Assembly: GCF_000214215.1 (NCBI RefSeq)
Contig: NC_015559.1
Coordinates: forward strand, 2,529,001 to 2,593,000
Length of the DNA: 64,000 bases
Direction: 5' to 3'
Origin: Marinomonas posidonica IVIA-Po-181
GTDB lineage: Bacteria > Pseudomonadota > Gammaproteobacteria > Pseudomonadales > Marinomonadaceae
Numbering within the stretch: position 1 is the stretch's first letter; the number at the start of each line of letters is the position of its first letter. Position numbers and translations under genes: made by a program. This document shows, piece by piece, positions 9,406-18,080 of this stretch. The notes under the pieces are model-generated. The model did no database searches and had not been told where the DNA came from. It was given only the letters and a program-made list of their open reading frames with translations.

Positions 9406-9457
9406 TTAGCAGCAATCCTCCCGATAAAAATGTCAATTTATGGGTTATTATTGCTAA
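9406..9457. promoter_or_regulatory. Inverted repeat in the AraC/aldehyde operon intergenic region (candidate operator)
   Basis: TTAGCAGCAAT at 9406-9416 and ATTATTGCTAA at 9447-9457 are inverted copies with 9 of 11 matches, about four helical turns apart. They lie between the divergent aldehyde-dehydrogenase operon and the AraC gene, where such a regulator would be expected to bind. AraC sites are often direct repeats, so the assignment is tentative. Confidence 0.35.
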
Positions 9458-9499
9458 ATAATGGTTTGTTGATGGGCTCTGTTAATAAAAGGTGAGTGA

Positions 9500-10390
9500 A
9501 TGCTGACGAATATTATTGGCTCTATGGTGCGTTTCGAAGCAATTCAACCGGGACTGCAACCTCGTACTTTTAGCACTGGCAGCGGAAATTTTACCAACTT
9601 TAATTTGATTGGTGTGGTACAACGAGGCGATGTTTCCGTCCTCTATGAGGACGAACAACATAATGTGATAGGGTCATCTATTTTCTGCCTACCCCATAAA
9701 GCCAGTGCCAAAATTTTGGTCCCCGCTGGCAGTCAAATTTGGCTCATTGGCTACAGCAATGAATTGACCAGCTTGGTCATGGGAACAGAGTTAGACAGTA
9801 CCAAGCTAGAAATATTAATGCATCAACTTACCCTTACCCAATGTCAAACAAGCGATATTAATGACACTTTTTTGCCCCTGTTAAAACTGCTTAACCTAGA
9901 AATAAGCTTTACCAAGAACCGCTCTCAAACCATCATTTGTGCCATCATTCGTATCCTGCTCATCAACACTTACCGACTCACCAATATCCAATCCATTAAG
10001 CTCAACAACTCCCCTGATGAACTGGTGTTACAACGCTTCAGACAGCTGGTCGAAATCGAATTTAAAAACCGTCAGCCCGTGAGCTATTATTGCAATGAAC
10101 TCAATGTGACCTATGACCGTCTGCATGCTATTTGTCAGCGTAACTTGCAAAAACCCCCATTACAGCTAATCAATAATCGAGTGCTGATTGAAGCCACCAA
10201 CCGCTTAAAAAAACCATCTGATTCCATACAAATGATTGCCAGCCAATTAGGCTATAGCGATGCGAGCCAATTCAGCCACTTCTTTAAAAAAGAAACTCGA
10301 CTTTCACCAAATCAATTCAGAAAAAACAACACCACAAAGGGCACCTTGAAGGGATCAAACTATGAATACAACTTTTTTGACTGGCCATAA
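9500..10390 (+). CDS. AraC-family transcriptional regulator
   Basis: A 296-residue regulator. The N-terminal two thirds is a cupin-like effector domain without close landmarks. The C-terminus is the double helix-turn-helix of the AraC family: helix region CNELNVTYDRLHAICQRNL near residue 195, then IQMIASQLGYSDASQFSHFF near 250 and the closing LSPNQFRKN. The start has GGTGAG 6 bases upstream. It is divergent from the aromatic aldehyde/LIV operon and is probably its activator in response to the imported aromatic or its aldehyde. An extra C-terminal tail of about 20 residues after the HTH is unusual but short. Confidence 0.88.
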   Translation: MLTNIIGSMVRFEAIQPGLQPRTFSTGSGNFTNFNLIGVVQRGDVSVLYEDEQHNVIGSSIFCLPHKASAKILVPAGSQIWLIGYSNELTSLVMGTELDSTKLEILMHQLTLTQCQTSDINDTFLPLLKLLNLEISFTKNRSQTIICAIIRILLINTYRLTNIQSIKLNNSPDELVLQRFRQLVEIEFKNRQPVSYYCNELNVTYDRLHAICQRNLQKPPLQLINNRVLIEATNRLKKPSDSIQMIASQLGYSDASQFSHFFKKETRLSPNQFRKNNTTKGTLKGSNYEYNFFDWP

Positions 10391-10772
10391 AGACATGGAC
10401 TTGGGGTCAGATAAACAACATCACTATTTTTCATCGGTACTCAAACCTACAAATTCAACGACCAAAATCCCTGTTTTCTCTTCCAGTATTACTGAATTAA
10501 AACGTTAACTCGCCTTAATGTATAACATCCAAAACAACAATGGCGAAGCCAGTCAACTGTCAGAACGATGCGACCTTGTATAAACGCGATTAAGAATATG
10601 TCTAATCAAATTGACGAATCAAGAGTGTTATACCATTTTTAATATATGCAAAAATGACATACGTCGATTCTATAAAATACTGTTATAGATAAGGTTCTTT
10701 TCATGCATATCACAAATAGGGCTATTTTTCGTAATCGTTAATTAGATTTTATCTGAGTAACAAGGAGCAAAT
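10391..10772. other. Intergenic region of about 380 bases between AraC and NIT chemoreceptor genes
   Basis: No gene is supported. Only very short frames occur (for example 14 codons from 10599). The right half is AT-rich with TATAAAAT- and TTATAGAT-like hexamers near 10670-10690 that could belong to the chemoreceptor promoter. No clear sigma-28 promoter or terminator is seen. Confidence 0.4.
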
Positions 10773-12770
10773 ATGAAATCCTTTTTGAGTCAGTTAAAAG
10801 TGTCTCAAGCCATCGCCCTCGTGGGTCTAATTCAGTTTCTATTAGCCACCACAGTCACCGCCATTTTGATTTATCTCTTGATGGAAAAAATACGAGAAGG
10901 AAAGATAGCAGAAGACATGGTGATCATGTCGGAAGTGCTGGATGCCATTGCACACAATCATGCTGTGGAGCGCGGCTTAACCGCAGGATACCTAGGATCT
11001 AACGGCAATAACGGAAGAGAAAAACTGACTCAGCAACGTATAAGAGCTGATCAAACGGAACAAGTACTTCGCTCACTTAGCTCAAAGGATTTCAATCACA
11101 TTGGAGACGCTTATATCGATAAAATCCGTGCTCCTATATTAAGTCGATTGGCAAAAAAAGATCAGATAAGGCGTTCCGTTGATGCACTCTCTCCTAGTAG
11201 CGGCGCATTTGCGTATTACTCTGATTTAAATGCCCATGCTCTAATTGAAATCCGACTTCTAGCATCCAATATCACGGATCGTAATGTGACGCAGGCACTT
11301 GAAGCACGCTTAAGCCTACTTTGGATGAAAGAGCGCATTGGACAATATAGAGGCGCATTGAATGGCGTGTTTGCATCAGGAAAAGCCACGGCCGTGCAAA
11401 AAAGCAAAATCGCGTCGTTCTTACAGGAAGAACAGAACTGGCAAGAAAACTACGAAGAGATCGCGACACCAGATAAACTCGCATTGTTTGAGAAAATCAA
11501 AGATTCTACAGATTGGAAAAATGTAGCGAAAATAACAAGTGATTTCAGATCGTTAACCGATTTAGACAATGTTCCTTCTGTTCCTAACTGGTTTTCAATG
11601 GCCACGGCTAAAATTGGACTGACCAAAAACGTTGCAGATGAAATTGGCTCACAAATTAAGGCTCAAGCAACCAAATTGGTTCAACAAGGTTACCAAAATG
11701 TCATCTACCTAGTGATTGCTTTTGTTGTCGCCGCAATTCCTACCATCTGGATCATGTTAGCTGTCATTAAATCCATTTCAGGCCGTGTTCAACTAATCCA
11801 AAACGCCCTTAATCGAATTGCAGAGCAAAAAGATTTAACCCATAACATTCCTAATACAAGCAATGATGAAATAGGTATCATCATTGATGCCTTTAATCGA
11901 CACCTTGAACACCTATCCGCTACCTTCAGTCAACTGCAACAAAAGTCCAGCCATGTAAAATCCAGCATGGATTATTTATCAAGCAAATCAAAATCAGCGC
12001 TTAAAGAAAACCGTGAACAGCAAAATCGAACCGACCAAATAGCCGCAGCAGTGAATGAAATGTCGTCTACCAGCGCCGTTATTTCACAAGATATGAGCCT
12101 AGCGTCAGACGAAACACTCAATATGCAGGAACAAAGCACGGTTGGCCGAGATCGCATGCAGGCTATCCTAACGTCAATTGACTCTCTTAGTGAAGAGGTG
12201 GCTGGGGGCTTCAAGTCTGTCGAGGTCGTTACCAGTCAAACCGATGAGATTGGATCCATTCTACAAACGATAGAATCCATTGCAGAACAAACCAACTTGC
12301 TGGCGTTAAACGCCGCAATTGAGGCGGCCCGTGCTGGTGAGCAAGGGCGCGGTTTTGCGGTTGTGGCTGATGAAGTTCGGAGTTTGGCTAAACGAACTCA
12401 AGGCTCTACAGATGAAATACGAAAAATGATTGAGTCTCTCATCGAAAGCAGTGGCAGCGCACTGACATCCATGAAAACTTGCTCTACTATGTCAACAGAA
12501 ACCGCCAGTACAGTCTCGGAGAATGTTGTCATGATTCAGGCGTTGTTCAACTCAATTGACTCCGTCAATCAAGCAATTGAAAGAGTCACATCCGCATCGG
12601 AATCACAGTCTCAAGCCTCAGAAGAAATCAATAAAAACGTTCAGAATGTAAATGAGCGATCTGAATTTATTCTTGAAGCCGTGTCTGAAGTGGAAAACAC
12701 AACGAATTCTGCAAGTGACCACATATCTGATGTCATCACAGAAATCGAATCTTATAAGTTGAAATATTGA
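10773..12770 (+). CDS. Methyl-accepting chemotaxis protein with periplasmic NIT domain
   Basis: A 665-residue transmembrane chemoreceptor. A first membrane helix (about 12-38) is followed by a periplasmic helical NIT domain, recognised by [14 protein letters not shown] at 63-76, a signature of nitrate/nitrite-sensing domains. The second helix is at about 306-332, then HAMP and a coiled coil whose tip [20 protein letters not shown] lies near 505. The tip binds CheW/CheA and the flanking helices carry methylation sites. NIT domains are known to sense nitrate and nitrite, but the ligand of this one is untested. AAGGAG precedes the start. It stands alone, with no che genes nearby. No C-terminal CheR-binding pentapeptide is seen. 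Confidence 0.9.
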   Translation: MKSFLSQLKVSQAIALVGLIQFLLATTVTAILIYLLMEKIREGKIAEDMVIMSEVLDAIAHNHAVERGLTAGYLGSNGNNGREKLTQQRIRADQTEQVLRSLSSKDFNHIGDAYIDKIRAPILSRLAKKDQIRRSVDALSPSSGAFAYYSDLNAHALIEIRLLASNITDRNVTQALEARLSLLWMKERIGQYRGALNGVFASGKATAVQKSKIASFLQEEQNWQENYEEIATPDKLALFEKIKDSTDWKNVAKITSDFRSLTDLDNVPSVPNWFSMATAKIGLTKNVADEIGSQIKAQATKLVQQGYQNVIYLVIAFVVAAIPTIWIMLAVIKSISGRVQLIQNALNRIAEQKDLTHNIPNTSNDEIGIIIDAFNRHLEHLSATFSQLQQKSSHVKSSMDYLSSKSKSALKENREQQNRTDQIAAAVNEMSSTSAVISQDMSLASDETLNMQEQSTVGRDRMQAILTSIDSLSEEVAGGFKSVEVVTSQTDEIGSILQTIESIAEQTNLLALNAAIEAARAGEQGRGFAVVADEVRSLAKRTQGSTDEIRKMIESLIESSGSALTSMKTCSTMSTETASTVSENVVMIQALFNSIDSVNQAIERVTSASESQSQASEEINKNVQNVNERSEFILEAVSEVENTTNSASDHISDVITEIESYKLKY

Positions 12771-13141
12771 CCTCTATGGAGGCCCATTATTTGCAAGAAC
12801 AAGATCGAATAAGAAACGCTAACCTTGAATTGATAACCAGCTACCCATTATGATCAAAAGGCATGCGTCTACGCCACCTATGGCTCAAAACCGGACAAAA
12901 CAAAAGGCGCCTTCTATTTGGGAGCCAACCCCATGCCCTCCAAACGCAGCAGAATGTCTGTTTCTTGAGTCTGAGCGGTTGCCGAGGAGCACATTGCCGT
13001 AGCCAGTGAACTTGTTCGTACCTGCCATAAACGCCCTGTTGCGTTCCTTGAGATAAAAAGGGTTTGTGGCGCTACTCGTTATTTAAAATAAAGAAGTCAC
13101 CCGCTCAGAAGAAATCAAAACACTCTCGGCAGAGAAAAACC
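12771..13141. other. Intergenic region of about 370 bases carrying one dispersed-repeat copy
   Basis: No coding frame longer than about 25 codons is convincing. It contains the 51-base element described separately at 12973-13023 and otherwise ordinary sequence. A short CCTC-TATG-GAGG hairpin just after the chemoreceptor stop could be a weak terminator. Confidence 0.4.
12973..13023 (+). repeat. Dispersed 51-base intergenic repeat, copy 1
   Basis: The 51 bases from 12973 to 13023 match 27206-27256 with about six mismatches, starting GAGCGGTTGCC and ending GTTCGTACCT. The flanks of the two copies differ. Both copies lie in gene-free stretches after a chemoreceptor gene. It behaves like a REP-type or other small dispersed element. 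Confidence 0.7.
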
Positions 13142-13555
13142 CTAATCCCAATTACTCCTTCTTAGGCTCTTAATCTGTCCTTTTTTCTTTTTGCTATCAA
13201 CACGCTTCTTCTGTGAAGAACGAGTCGGTTTCGTTGGACGTCGAGCCTTCTGTACCTTGATGGCATCCAGGATGAGTTCTTTCAGACGTGCTAAGGCGTC
13301 TTCTCGGTTCAGTTCCTGAGTACGATGCTGCTGAGCTTTGATAACAATGTCGCCGTCTTTGGTGAGACGTGAGTCTTTCAACGCGAGCAATCGTTCCTTA
13401 TGAAATTCCGGCAAGGAAGAGCTGGCAACATTGAAGCGTAAATGGATGGCCGATGACACCTTATTTACGTTCTGTCCCCCTGCTCCTTGAGCACGTATGG
13501 CGGTCAGTTCGATTTCATCGTCGGGAATGGCTACCGCGAGGGATATTTGCAACAT
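13142..13555 (-). CDS. arfB: Alternative ribosome-rescue factor / peptidyl-tRNA hydrolase ArfB
   Basis: A 137-residue release-factor-like protein. The GGQ motif appears early (RAQGAGGQNVNKVSSA, residues about 22-37), as in class I release factors but without codon-recognition domains. The C-terminal tail is strongly basic (RRPTKPTRSSQKKR, KKKKGQ), which in E. coli ArfB enters the empty mRNA channel of stalled ribosomes. It hydrolyses peptidyl-tRNA on non-stop complexes. Length and layout agree with E. coli ArfB (YaeJ). It is transcribed divergently from the HisA-like gene, with about 140 bases between them. Confidence 0.93.
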   Translation of the reverse strand: MLQISLAVAIPDDEIELTAIRAQGAGGQNVNKVSSAIHLRFNVASSSLPEFHKERLLALKDSRLTKDGDIVIKAQQHRTQELNREDALARLKELILDAIKVQKARRPTKPTRSSQKKRVDSKKKKGQIKSLRRSNWD

Positions 13556-13694
13556 AAGTCTGTTATTTCTTTGTCTATTTAATTGATAACAAAGAGTATA
13601 TCAGTAAACGCACTTTGTGACGTTGCGGCATCGTGTCGGACAAAATTATCCGCTATACTGATTGTTTTATTTCGGCCAAATTTAGGGGTGATGT

Positions 13695-14456
13695 GTGACT
13701 CAATTCCGTCCTTGTATCGATTTACACCAAGGCAAGGTAAAGCAAATTGTCGGCGGCAGCCTGAATGATCAAGGTGCTAAAGAAAATTTCATCAGTGAGT
13801 ACAGTGCGGAACATTACGCCCGTTTGTACCGAGAGCATGGCTTAACCGGAGGTCATGTTATCGCGCTTGGCAAAGGCAATAAAGACGAAGCAATGAGCGC
13901 CCTACGCGCTTACCCTAATGGCCTGCAATACGGCGGTGGTGTAAAAGACAGTAACGCCGCCAACTATTTAAAAGCGGGGGCATCCCATGTCATCGTCACC
14001 TCGTATTTGTTTGAGAATGGCGAATTCTCTTGGGACCGCTTAGATAAGATTAAACGTGAGACGGGCACAGATAACCTTGTACTGGATTTAAGCTGTCGCC
14101 GTACAAAAGATGGCTGGTTCATTGCCACTGATCGTTGGCAAACCATTACCTCGACTCAAGTCAATCACGATAACTTGGTGGAATTGGCCAATCATTGTGA
14201 TGAGTTTTTGATTCACGCGGCCGACGTAGAAGGTTTGCAAGCAGGCATTGACGAAGACTTAGTCAGCCTACTGGGTCAAGCCTGTCCAGTGGCGGTAACG
14301 TATGCCGGTGGCGCACGCGCTTTGCAGGATTTAAAACGTGTTCATGAATTGTCCGCTGGCAAGGTGGACTTAACCATTGGCAGTGCGTTGGATATTTTTG
14401 GCGGTAAAGGTGTGACGCTGGATGAGTGCATCCAGTGGAATCAATCCCAAGCCTAA
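13695..14456 (+). CDS. Phosphoribosylformimino-AICAR ribotide isomerase, eukaryotic HIS6 type
   Basis: A 253-residue TIM-barrel protein that would isomerise ProFAR to PRFAR in histidine biosynthesis. The N-terminus FRPCIDLHQGKVKQIVGGSL (4-23) and segments such as GHVIALGKGN, LQYGGGVK, LVLDLSCRRTKDGWFIATDRW and EFLIHAADVEGLQAGID match the yeast and plant HIS6 form (TIGR02129-like), not the usual bacterial HisA. The start is GTG 13695 with GGGGTG upstream. No other his genes adjoin it, so it is an orphan rather than part of a his operon. A bacterial gene of this type suggests either an old second lineage or transfer from a eukaryote. Confidence 0.85.
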   Translation: MTQFRPCIDLHQGKVKQIVGGSLNDQGAKENFISEYSAEHYARLYREHGLTGGHVIALGKGNKDEAMSALRAYPNGLQYGGGVKDSNAANYLKAGASHVIVTSYLFENGEFSWDRLDKIKRETGTDNLVLDLSCRRTKDGWFIATDRWQTITSTQVNHDNLVELANHCDEFLIHAADVEGLQAGIDEDLVSLLGQACPVAVTYAGGARALQDLKRVHELSAGKVDLTIGSALDIFGGKGVTLDECIQWNQSQA

Positions 14457-14607
14457 CGATTCGCCGTAGCGATAGGAGAGCACTAACAAGCTTTACACTT
14501 TATTTAATCAAATCCGACTGGGATCTCGGCTTGGCTTATCTCGACATCAAGTACAGCATGCCGCATACTTGGTGTCTGTATTTTTTCCTAATTGTCAGGA
14601 CGGTTAG

Positions 14608-15360
14608 ATGTCAATATTTCGTAGTGGCCTGTTGCTTGTAACGCTCTTTTTGAGCGCTTGCTCGATGCCCATGTTATCTCCTCAACCAGACACCACGGAC
14701 CAAGCAGAAAATACCACAGCAGATTTGATTACACCGAATCAGCGAGGTGTGGTTATTGAAGAACCCGCGAAAGCTACAGGCTACGTGGAAGCTACAGGCT
14801 ACGCGGAAGACTTGGCCGATTTAAACAAGTATCAACTAAGTGCTAAAAAACATTATCAGGCATTAAATGATCGCCTTGGTAGTGCGACTAAGCCACCAAG
14901 AATCATTGAAGCCAATCTGTTGTCCCGTGAAGCTTTACAAGCCAGTATTCAGCAGTTACGCACTTATACCAGTCAAACCAATACCGAATTAGCCGCGCTG
15001 GATGCCCGCATTCGCGAACGCCAAAAAATGCCGATCAATGGTGATCTGGTACGTTTGTTTTTGTCTGAAACCACAGTCAACGAAGCGGTGGCCAGCTTTA
15101 AAGCGCAGCCTCTGATTGGTCAATGGGTACGTGGTGAATCTCGGGTAATACGCTTAAAAGACAACTTTTTGTTTGAAAGCCCGAACTCAGAAGACGTGAC
15201 CATTACTTTTTCAGAACGTTATCAGGTTTTAATTAATGGCCAAGTGGTGATGACGGTGTCACCACAAAGAGCCAAGAATACAGCTAAGTTCCAAGTCCCT
15301 ACGCAAGATCAAACCGGTTCACTGATTGGTAAATTGGATTATCGTTTGGTTAACCACTAA
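14608..15360 (+). CDS. Predicted lipoprotein of unknown function
   Basis: A 250-residue protein not recognised as a family. The N-terminus is a lipoprotein signal: basic start, hydrophobic LLLVTLFLSAC, with lipobox LSAC and Cys near residue 17. After it comes a low-complexity acidic spacer with an internal duplication, ATGYVE-ATGYAE, caused by two 18-base direct repeats at about 14770-14805. The middle (residues 75-140) is helical and charged. The C-terminal half (LVRLFLSETTVNEAVASF, ITFSERYQVLINGQVVM) may be a beta domain. It follows the HisA-like gene by 150 bases. It is probably anchored in a membrane facing the periplasm. Confidence 0.7.
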   Translation: MSIFRSGLLLVTLFLSACSMPMLSPQPDTTDQAENTTADLITPNQRGVVIEEPAKATGYVEATGYAEDLADLNKYQLSAKKHYQALNDRLGSATKPPRIIEANLLSREALQASIQQLRTYTSQTNTELAALDARIRERQKMPINGDLVRLFLSETTVNEAVASFKAQPLIGQWVRGESRVIRLKDNFLFESPNSEDVTITFSERYQVLINGQVVMTVSPQRAKNTAKFQVPTQDQTGSLIGKLDYRLVNH

Positions 15361-15416
15361 TCGCTTACCCTTTAATGTCATCACTTGTTTTAACTTGGCT
15401 GCAGTATGGAGTTTGT

Positions 15417-15728
15417 ATGATAGCAAGAGAATGGAAAGCAACTTGTCCGAAAGAGCATGAAGAAGGGTTTATTGCTTACCTATACAAAACCGGCATCAAA
15501 GACACATCAGGCACCAAAGGCTTTCTTGGGGCGCAAATACTGAATCGAGATTTAGAGGGTGATGCTGAAATCACCTTGCTGACCTATTGGGAAGATCTTG
15601 ATTGCATTAAAGCGTTTGCTGGTGAAGATATCAGTGTGGCTAAGCTGTACCCAGAAGACGATAAATACAAATTAAACCCTGATCACCATGTAAGCCATTA
15701 TCACGTCCGAGAAAACATGTGGTTATAA
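15417..15728 (+). CDS. Small antibiotic-biosynthesis-monooxygenase-like (ABM dimeric alpha/beta barrel) protein
   Basis: A 103-residue cytoplasmic protein beginning MIAREWKATCPKEHEEGF, with the pattern TKGFLGAQILNRDL, AEITLLTYWEDLD and VSHYHV of the dimeric ferredoxin-like ABM fold. Proteins of this group include heme-degrading and quinone monooxygenases, but many have no known substrate. The ATG at 15417 is preferred over an upstream frame because GGAG sits 6 bases before it. It is 57 bases after the lipoprotein gene and may be co-transcribed. The specific reaction is unknown. Confidence 0.7.
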   Translation: MIAREWKATCPKEHEEGFIAYLYKTGIKDTSGTKGFLGAQILNRDLEGDAEITLLTYWEDLDCIKAFAGEDISVAKLYPEDDKYKLNPDHHVSHYHVRENMWL

Positions 15729-15973
15729 GACAGGCATCAAACAGGACTTAGCGCCCGTGACGTTTTCTTCTTTAGTCCCATGCGTCTATCATTTTTTCGC
15801 CATGATGTGTGACGTTCTTCTTTCCAAAAGTTGTTTTCAATAAAGGGTGAACTTTGTGCAAACAAGTTTAAATAAACGGAGAGTTAGCGCAAAGTCTCAA
15901 GGGGTTACCTAGGCTTATTCCCTGCGCTTATGATTTCATTGAGCTTGGTTCATTAAACTGACGCAAGGAAATC

Positions 15974-17329
15974 ATGAAAACAGCGCCGAAGTTATTCTTA
16001 CAAATCCAACAACCAGAGCTCGCTACCGAGTTACTCGCTCTGCCCAGCCTGCGGCAATTTGAGCTGACCATCAGCCAACAAGGACACTGTTGGTTAGCAC
16101 AACTGGCCGACAGCCAATGCGATCTGGCGATCATCGAAGCCAATGCTGAACAGCAAAATCAACTTCAAGCACTCAGTCAAAGCTCAGTCTTGGATAAGGT
16201 GCAATGCCTCTTCCTTAGCCAAGGAGAACCTTCTATGATCATGGATCATTTAATGGGACAAGGGGCTGGTGTTCACTACCGAGCGCCTTTTAACTTCACG
16301 CAACTCAAAGCCAATCTGGATGAGTTATTTTGGGCATTAGATCCATCACCACAAGCCCCTTCGCCACAAACTAGTTATCTCGATCAATTCGGTTTGCTCG
16401 TTGGCTCTTCACCTTGCATGCATCAGCTGTATCGAACACTGCGTAAAGTCGCCGCCACTAACGCCAATACTTTTTTAATTGGAGAAAGCGGAACGGGCAA
16501 AGAACTGGTTGCCAATACCTTGCACTTATTCAGCCAAAGGTCTGATCAAGCTTTCATTGCAGTAAACTGCGCAGCGTTAAGCCCAGAGTTAATCGACAGT
16601 GAACTCTTTGGTCATGTTAAAGGTGCGTTCACCGGAGCGCATAAAGACCATATTGGCGTGTTTGAACAAGCCGAAGGTGGCACCCTGTTTCTTGATGAAG
16701 TGACCGAAATGCCCTACGAGCATCAAGCTAAACTATTACGGGTGTTGGAGTCTGGCGAATATCGCCCGGTTGGCTCGCAATCCTTCAAACAAGCCAAGGT
16801 GCGCGTGGTTGCCGCCACCAATCGAACACCGAAAGACGCCATTGATGAAGAGAAGTTCCGCGAAGACTTATACTTTCGTCTCGCCCACTTTCCCATTCAA
16901 GTTCCTCCTCTACGTAACCGTCAGGGTGACGCCGTTGGTCTTGCCCAACATTTTTTGGCGTACCGCAATACTCAAGATCACAGCAATAAAGCCCTGTCTT
17001 CTCAAGCAATCAATAAAATTGCTCAATACCAATGGCCTGGTAATGTACGTGAACTGAAACATACCATTGAACGCGCTTTTATCTTGGCGGAACAAACGAT
17101 ATTGCCCGAACACATTGTGACCGGTGGTTTGGCTGATGCGGCCAGCGATTCTCAATCACACATTCCAGCGGGCATGCCGCTAGAAGACATTGAAAAAATG
17201 GCCATTTTAAAAACCTTGGCGGACAACCAGGGCAATCGTAACAATACCGCACAACAACTTGGCATCAGTGTCAAAACCCTCTACAACAAGTTAGACAAAT
17301 ACGGGACTGACTCACTTGCTCATGTCTAA
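15974..17329 (+). CDS. Sigma-54-dependent transcriptional activator with degenerate receiver domain
   Basis: A 451-residue NtrC-family activator. Residues 1-125 resemble a response-regulator receiver by length and helix pattern, but the acidic pocket is gone (QIQQ where DD is expected), the phosphoacceptor position reads IIEAN with Glu, and the conserved Lys is replaced in YRAPF. The AAA+ domain is complete: Walker A GESGTGKE near 170, GAFTGA near 217, Walker [10 protein letters not shown] and R-finger region FREDLYFRL. The C-terminus has a Fis-type helix-turn-helix ([20 protein letters not shown]). It activates sigma-54 RNA polymerase, probably without ordinary phosphorylation. The target genes are unknown. 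Confidence 0.88.
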   Translation: MKTAPKLFLQIQQPELATELLALPSLRQFELTISQQGHCWLAQLADSQCDLAIIEANAEQQNQLQALSQSSVLDKVQCLFLSQGEPSMIMDHLMGQGAGVHYRAPFNFTQLKANLDELFWALDPSPQAPSPQTSYLDQFGLLVGSSPCMHQLYRTLRKVAATNANTFLIGESGTGKELVANTLHLFSQRSDQAFIAVNCAALSPELIDSELFGHVKGAFTGAHKDHIGVFEQAEGGTLFLDEVTEMPYEHQAKLLRVLESGEYRPVGSQSFKQAKVRVVAATNRTPKDAIDEEKFREDLYFRLAHFPIQVPPLRNRQGDAVGLAQHFLAYRNTQDHSNKALSSQAINKIAQYQWPGNVRELKHTIERAFILAEQTILPEHIVTGGLADAASDSQSHIPAGMPLEDIEKMAILKTLADNQGNRNNTAQQLGISVKTLYNKLDKYGTDSLAHV

Positions 17330-17350
17330 CGAAAGAAAAAGACTTAAAAC

Positions 17351-17378
17351 AAACAAGGACTCAAATGAGCCCTTGTTT
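17351..17378 (-). terminator. Hairpin terminator downstream of the small lipoprotein gene
   Basis: AAACAAGG (17351-17358) pairs with CCTTGTTT (17371-17378), with an inner CTC/GAG pairing. On the minus strand the hairpin is followed by a T-rich run, so it should end the lipoprotein transcript. It may also slow convergent transcription of the sigma-54 activator gene. Confidence 0.6.
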
Positions 17379-17386
17379 GATTGGCC

Positions 17387-17710
17387 TTAGCAATTTGTGT
17401 CTTTGCTGTCCATTTTCTCTTTTACTTTCTCACAAGTATCTTCCACAGCCTTGCTCGCATCTGTCATGGTACTTTCTAGATTGTCACCCGCTTCATCCAT
17501 AGTGTCCTGCACGCTTTCACCCGCACTGTTTAGCGCGTCACCGGCATGAGATAAAGAGTCTTCAACGTTACTCGATAAAGAGTCTTCAACGTTACTCGAC
17601 AAAGTGTCTTCAGCGGTGTTTTTGTCTTCCGCATCCTGACCACAAGCCGCCAATGTTCCTGCCGTTACCAAAACCAATGCGGTGTTTAAAAGTGTACGTT
17701 TGATGTTCAT
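17387..17710 (-). CDS. Small acidic repeat-containing lipoprotein
   Basis: A 107-residue predicted lipoprotein, not assigned to a family. The signal ends in the lipobox LAAC (TAGTLAACGQD). The mature part is acidic, predicted helical, and rich in Ser, Asp, Glu and Ala, with an exact peptide repeat SSNVEDSL-SSNVEDSL encoded by two 24-base tandem repeats near 17566-17613. Two Cys lie at the C-terminus (DTCEKVKEKMDSKDTNC). ATG 17710 is chosen because GGAG lies about 7 bases before it; a frame from 17764 has no family support. The amphipathic style recalls small envelope-stress or LEA-like lipoproteins, but no function is claimed. Confidence 0.7.
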   Translation of the reverse strand: MNIKRTLLNTALVLVTAGTLAACGQDAEDKNTAEDTLSSNVEDSLSSNVEDSLSHAGDALNSAGESVQDTMDEAGDNLESTMTDASKAVEDTCEKVKEKMDSKDTNC

Positions 17711-18080
17711 AATGTTCTCCATTTTAGTTTCTCGTCCTTTAGTTTCTCGTTCAAGAACGATCATTCAGGCCAAATCGGCTGTGAGTATTAAAACGCTTAT
17801 CATCGCAATCGATGTCTTACCGATTCGCTGTAATCTGTATATTGCTAAGCCTGTGCCAATTCCTTAATAAAAACATAAGGTATTGTTTTTATTTATAATA
17901 ATTTATTTTAAGGGCGTTTTTAGGGCCTTGTTCACGGGGTTCTATCGGTTATTTTTACGGATTAGCTCGGTAACAATTTCCGTCGAATAAATGTAAAGAC
18001 GCAAAAAATATGGCAAAGTCCGGAGTTACTGGTTGACGCTATGACTCGCCACCTTTGATGTTCACAGAATAGGATCCTCC
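17711..18080. other. Divergent intergenic region of about 370 bases
   Basis: It lies between the small lipoprotein gene (minus) and the KefB/C-like gene (plus). The stretch 17865-17925 is very AT-rich and may hold promoters. No RNA gene, repeat or gene is recognised. AGGATCCTCC upstream of 18081 serves as the ribosome site for the exchanger. Confidence 0.35.

Noticed and set aside
10599..10643. Very short frame in the gap before the NIT chemoreceptor
   Set aside because: Only 14 codons with no ribosome site or conservation evidence.
14426..14641. Frame of 71 codons between the HisA-like and lipoprotein genes
   Set aside because: It overlaps both neighbours, has no ribosome site, and reads like non-coding sequence.
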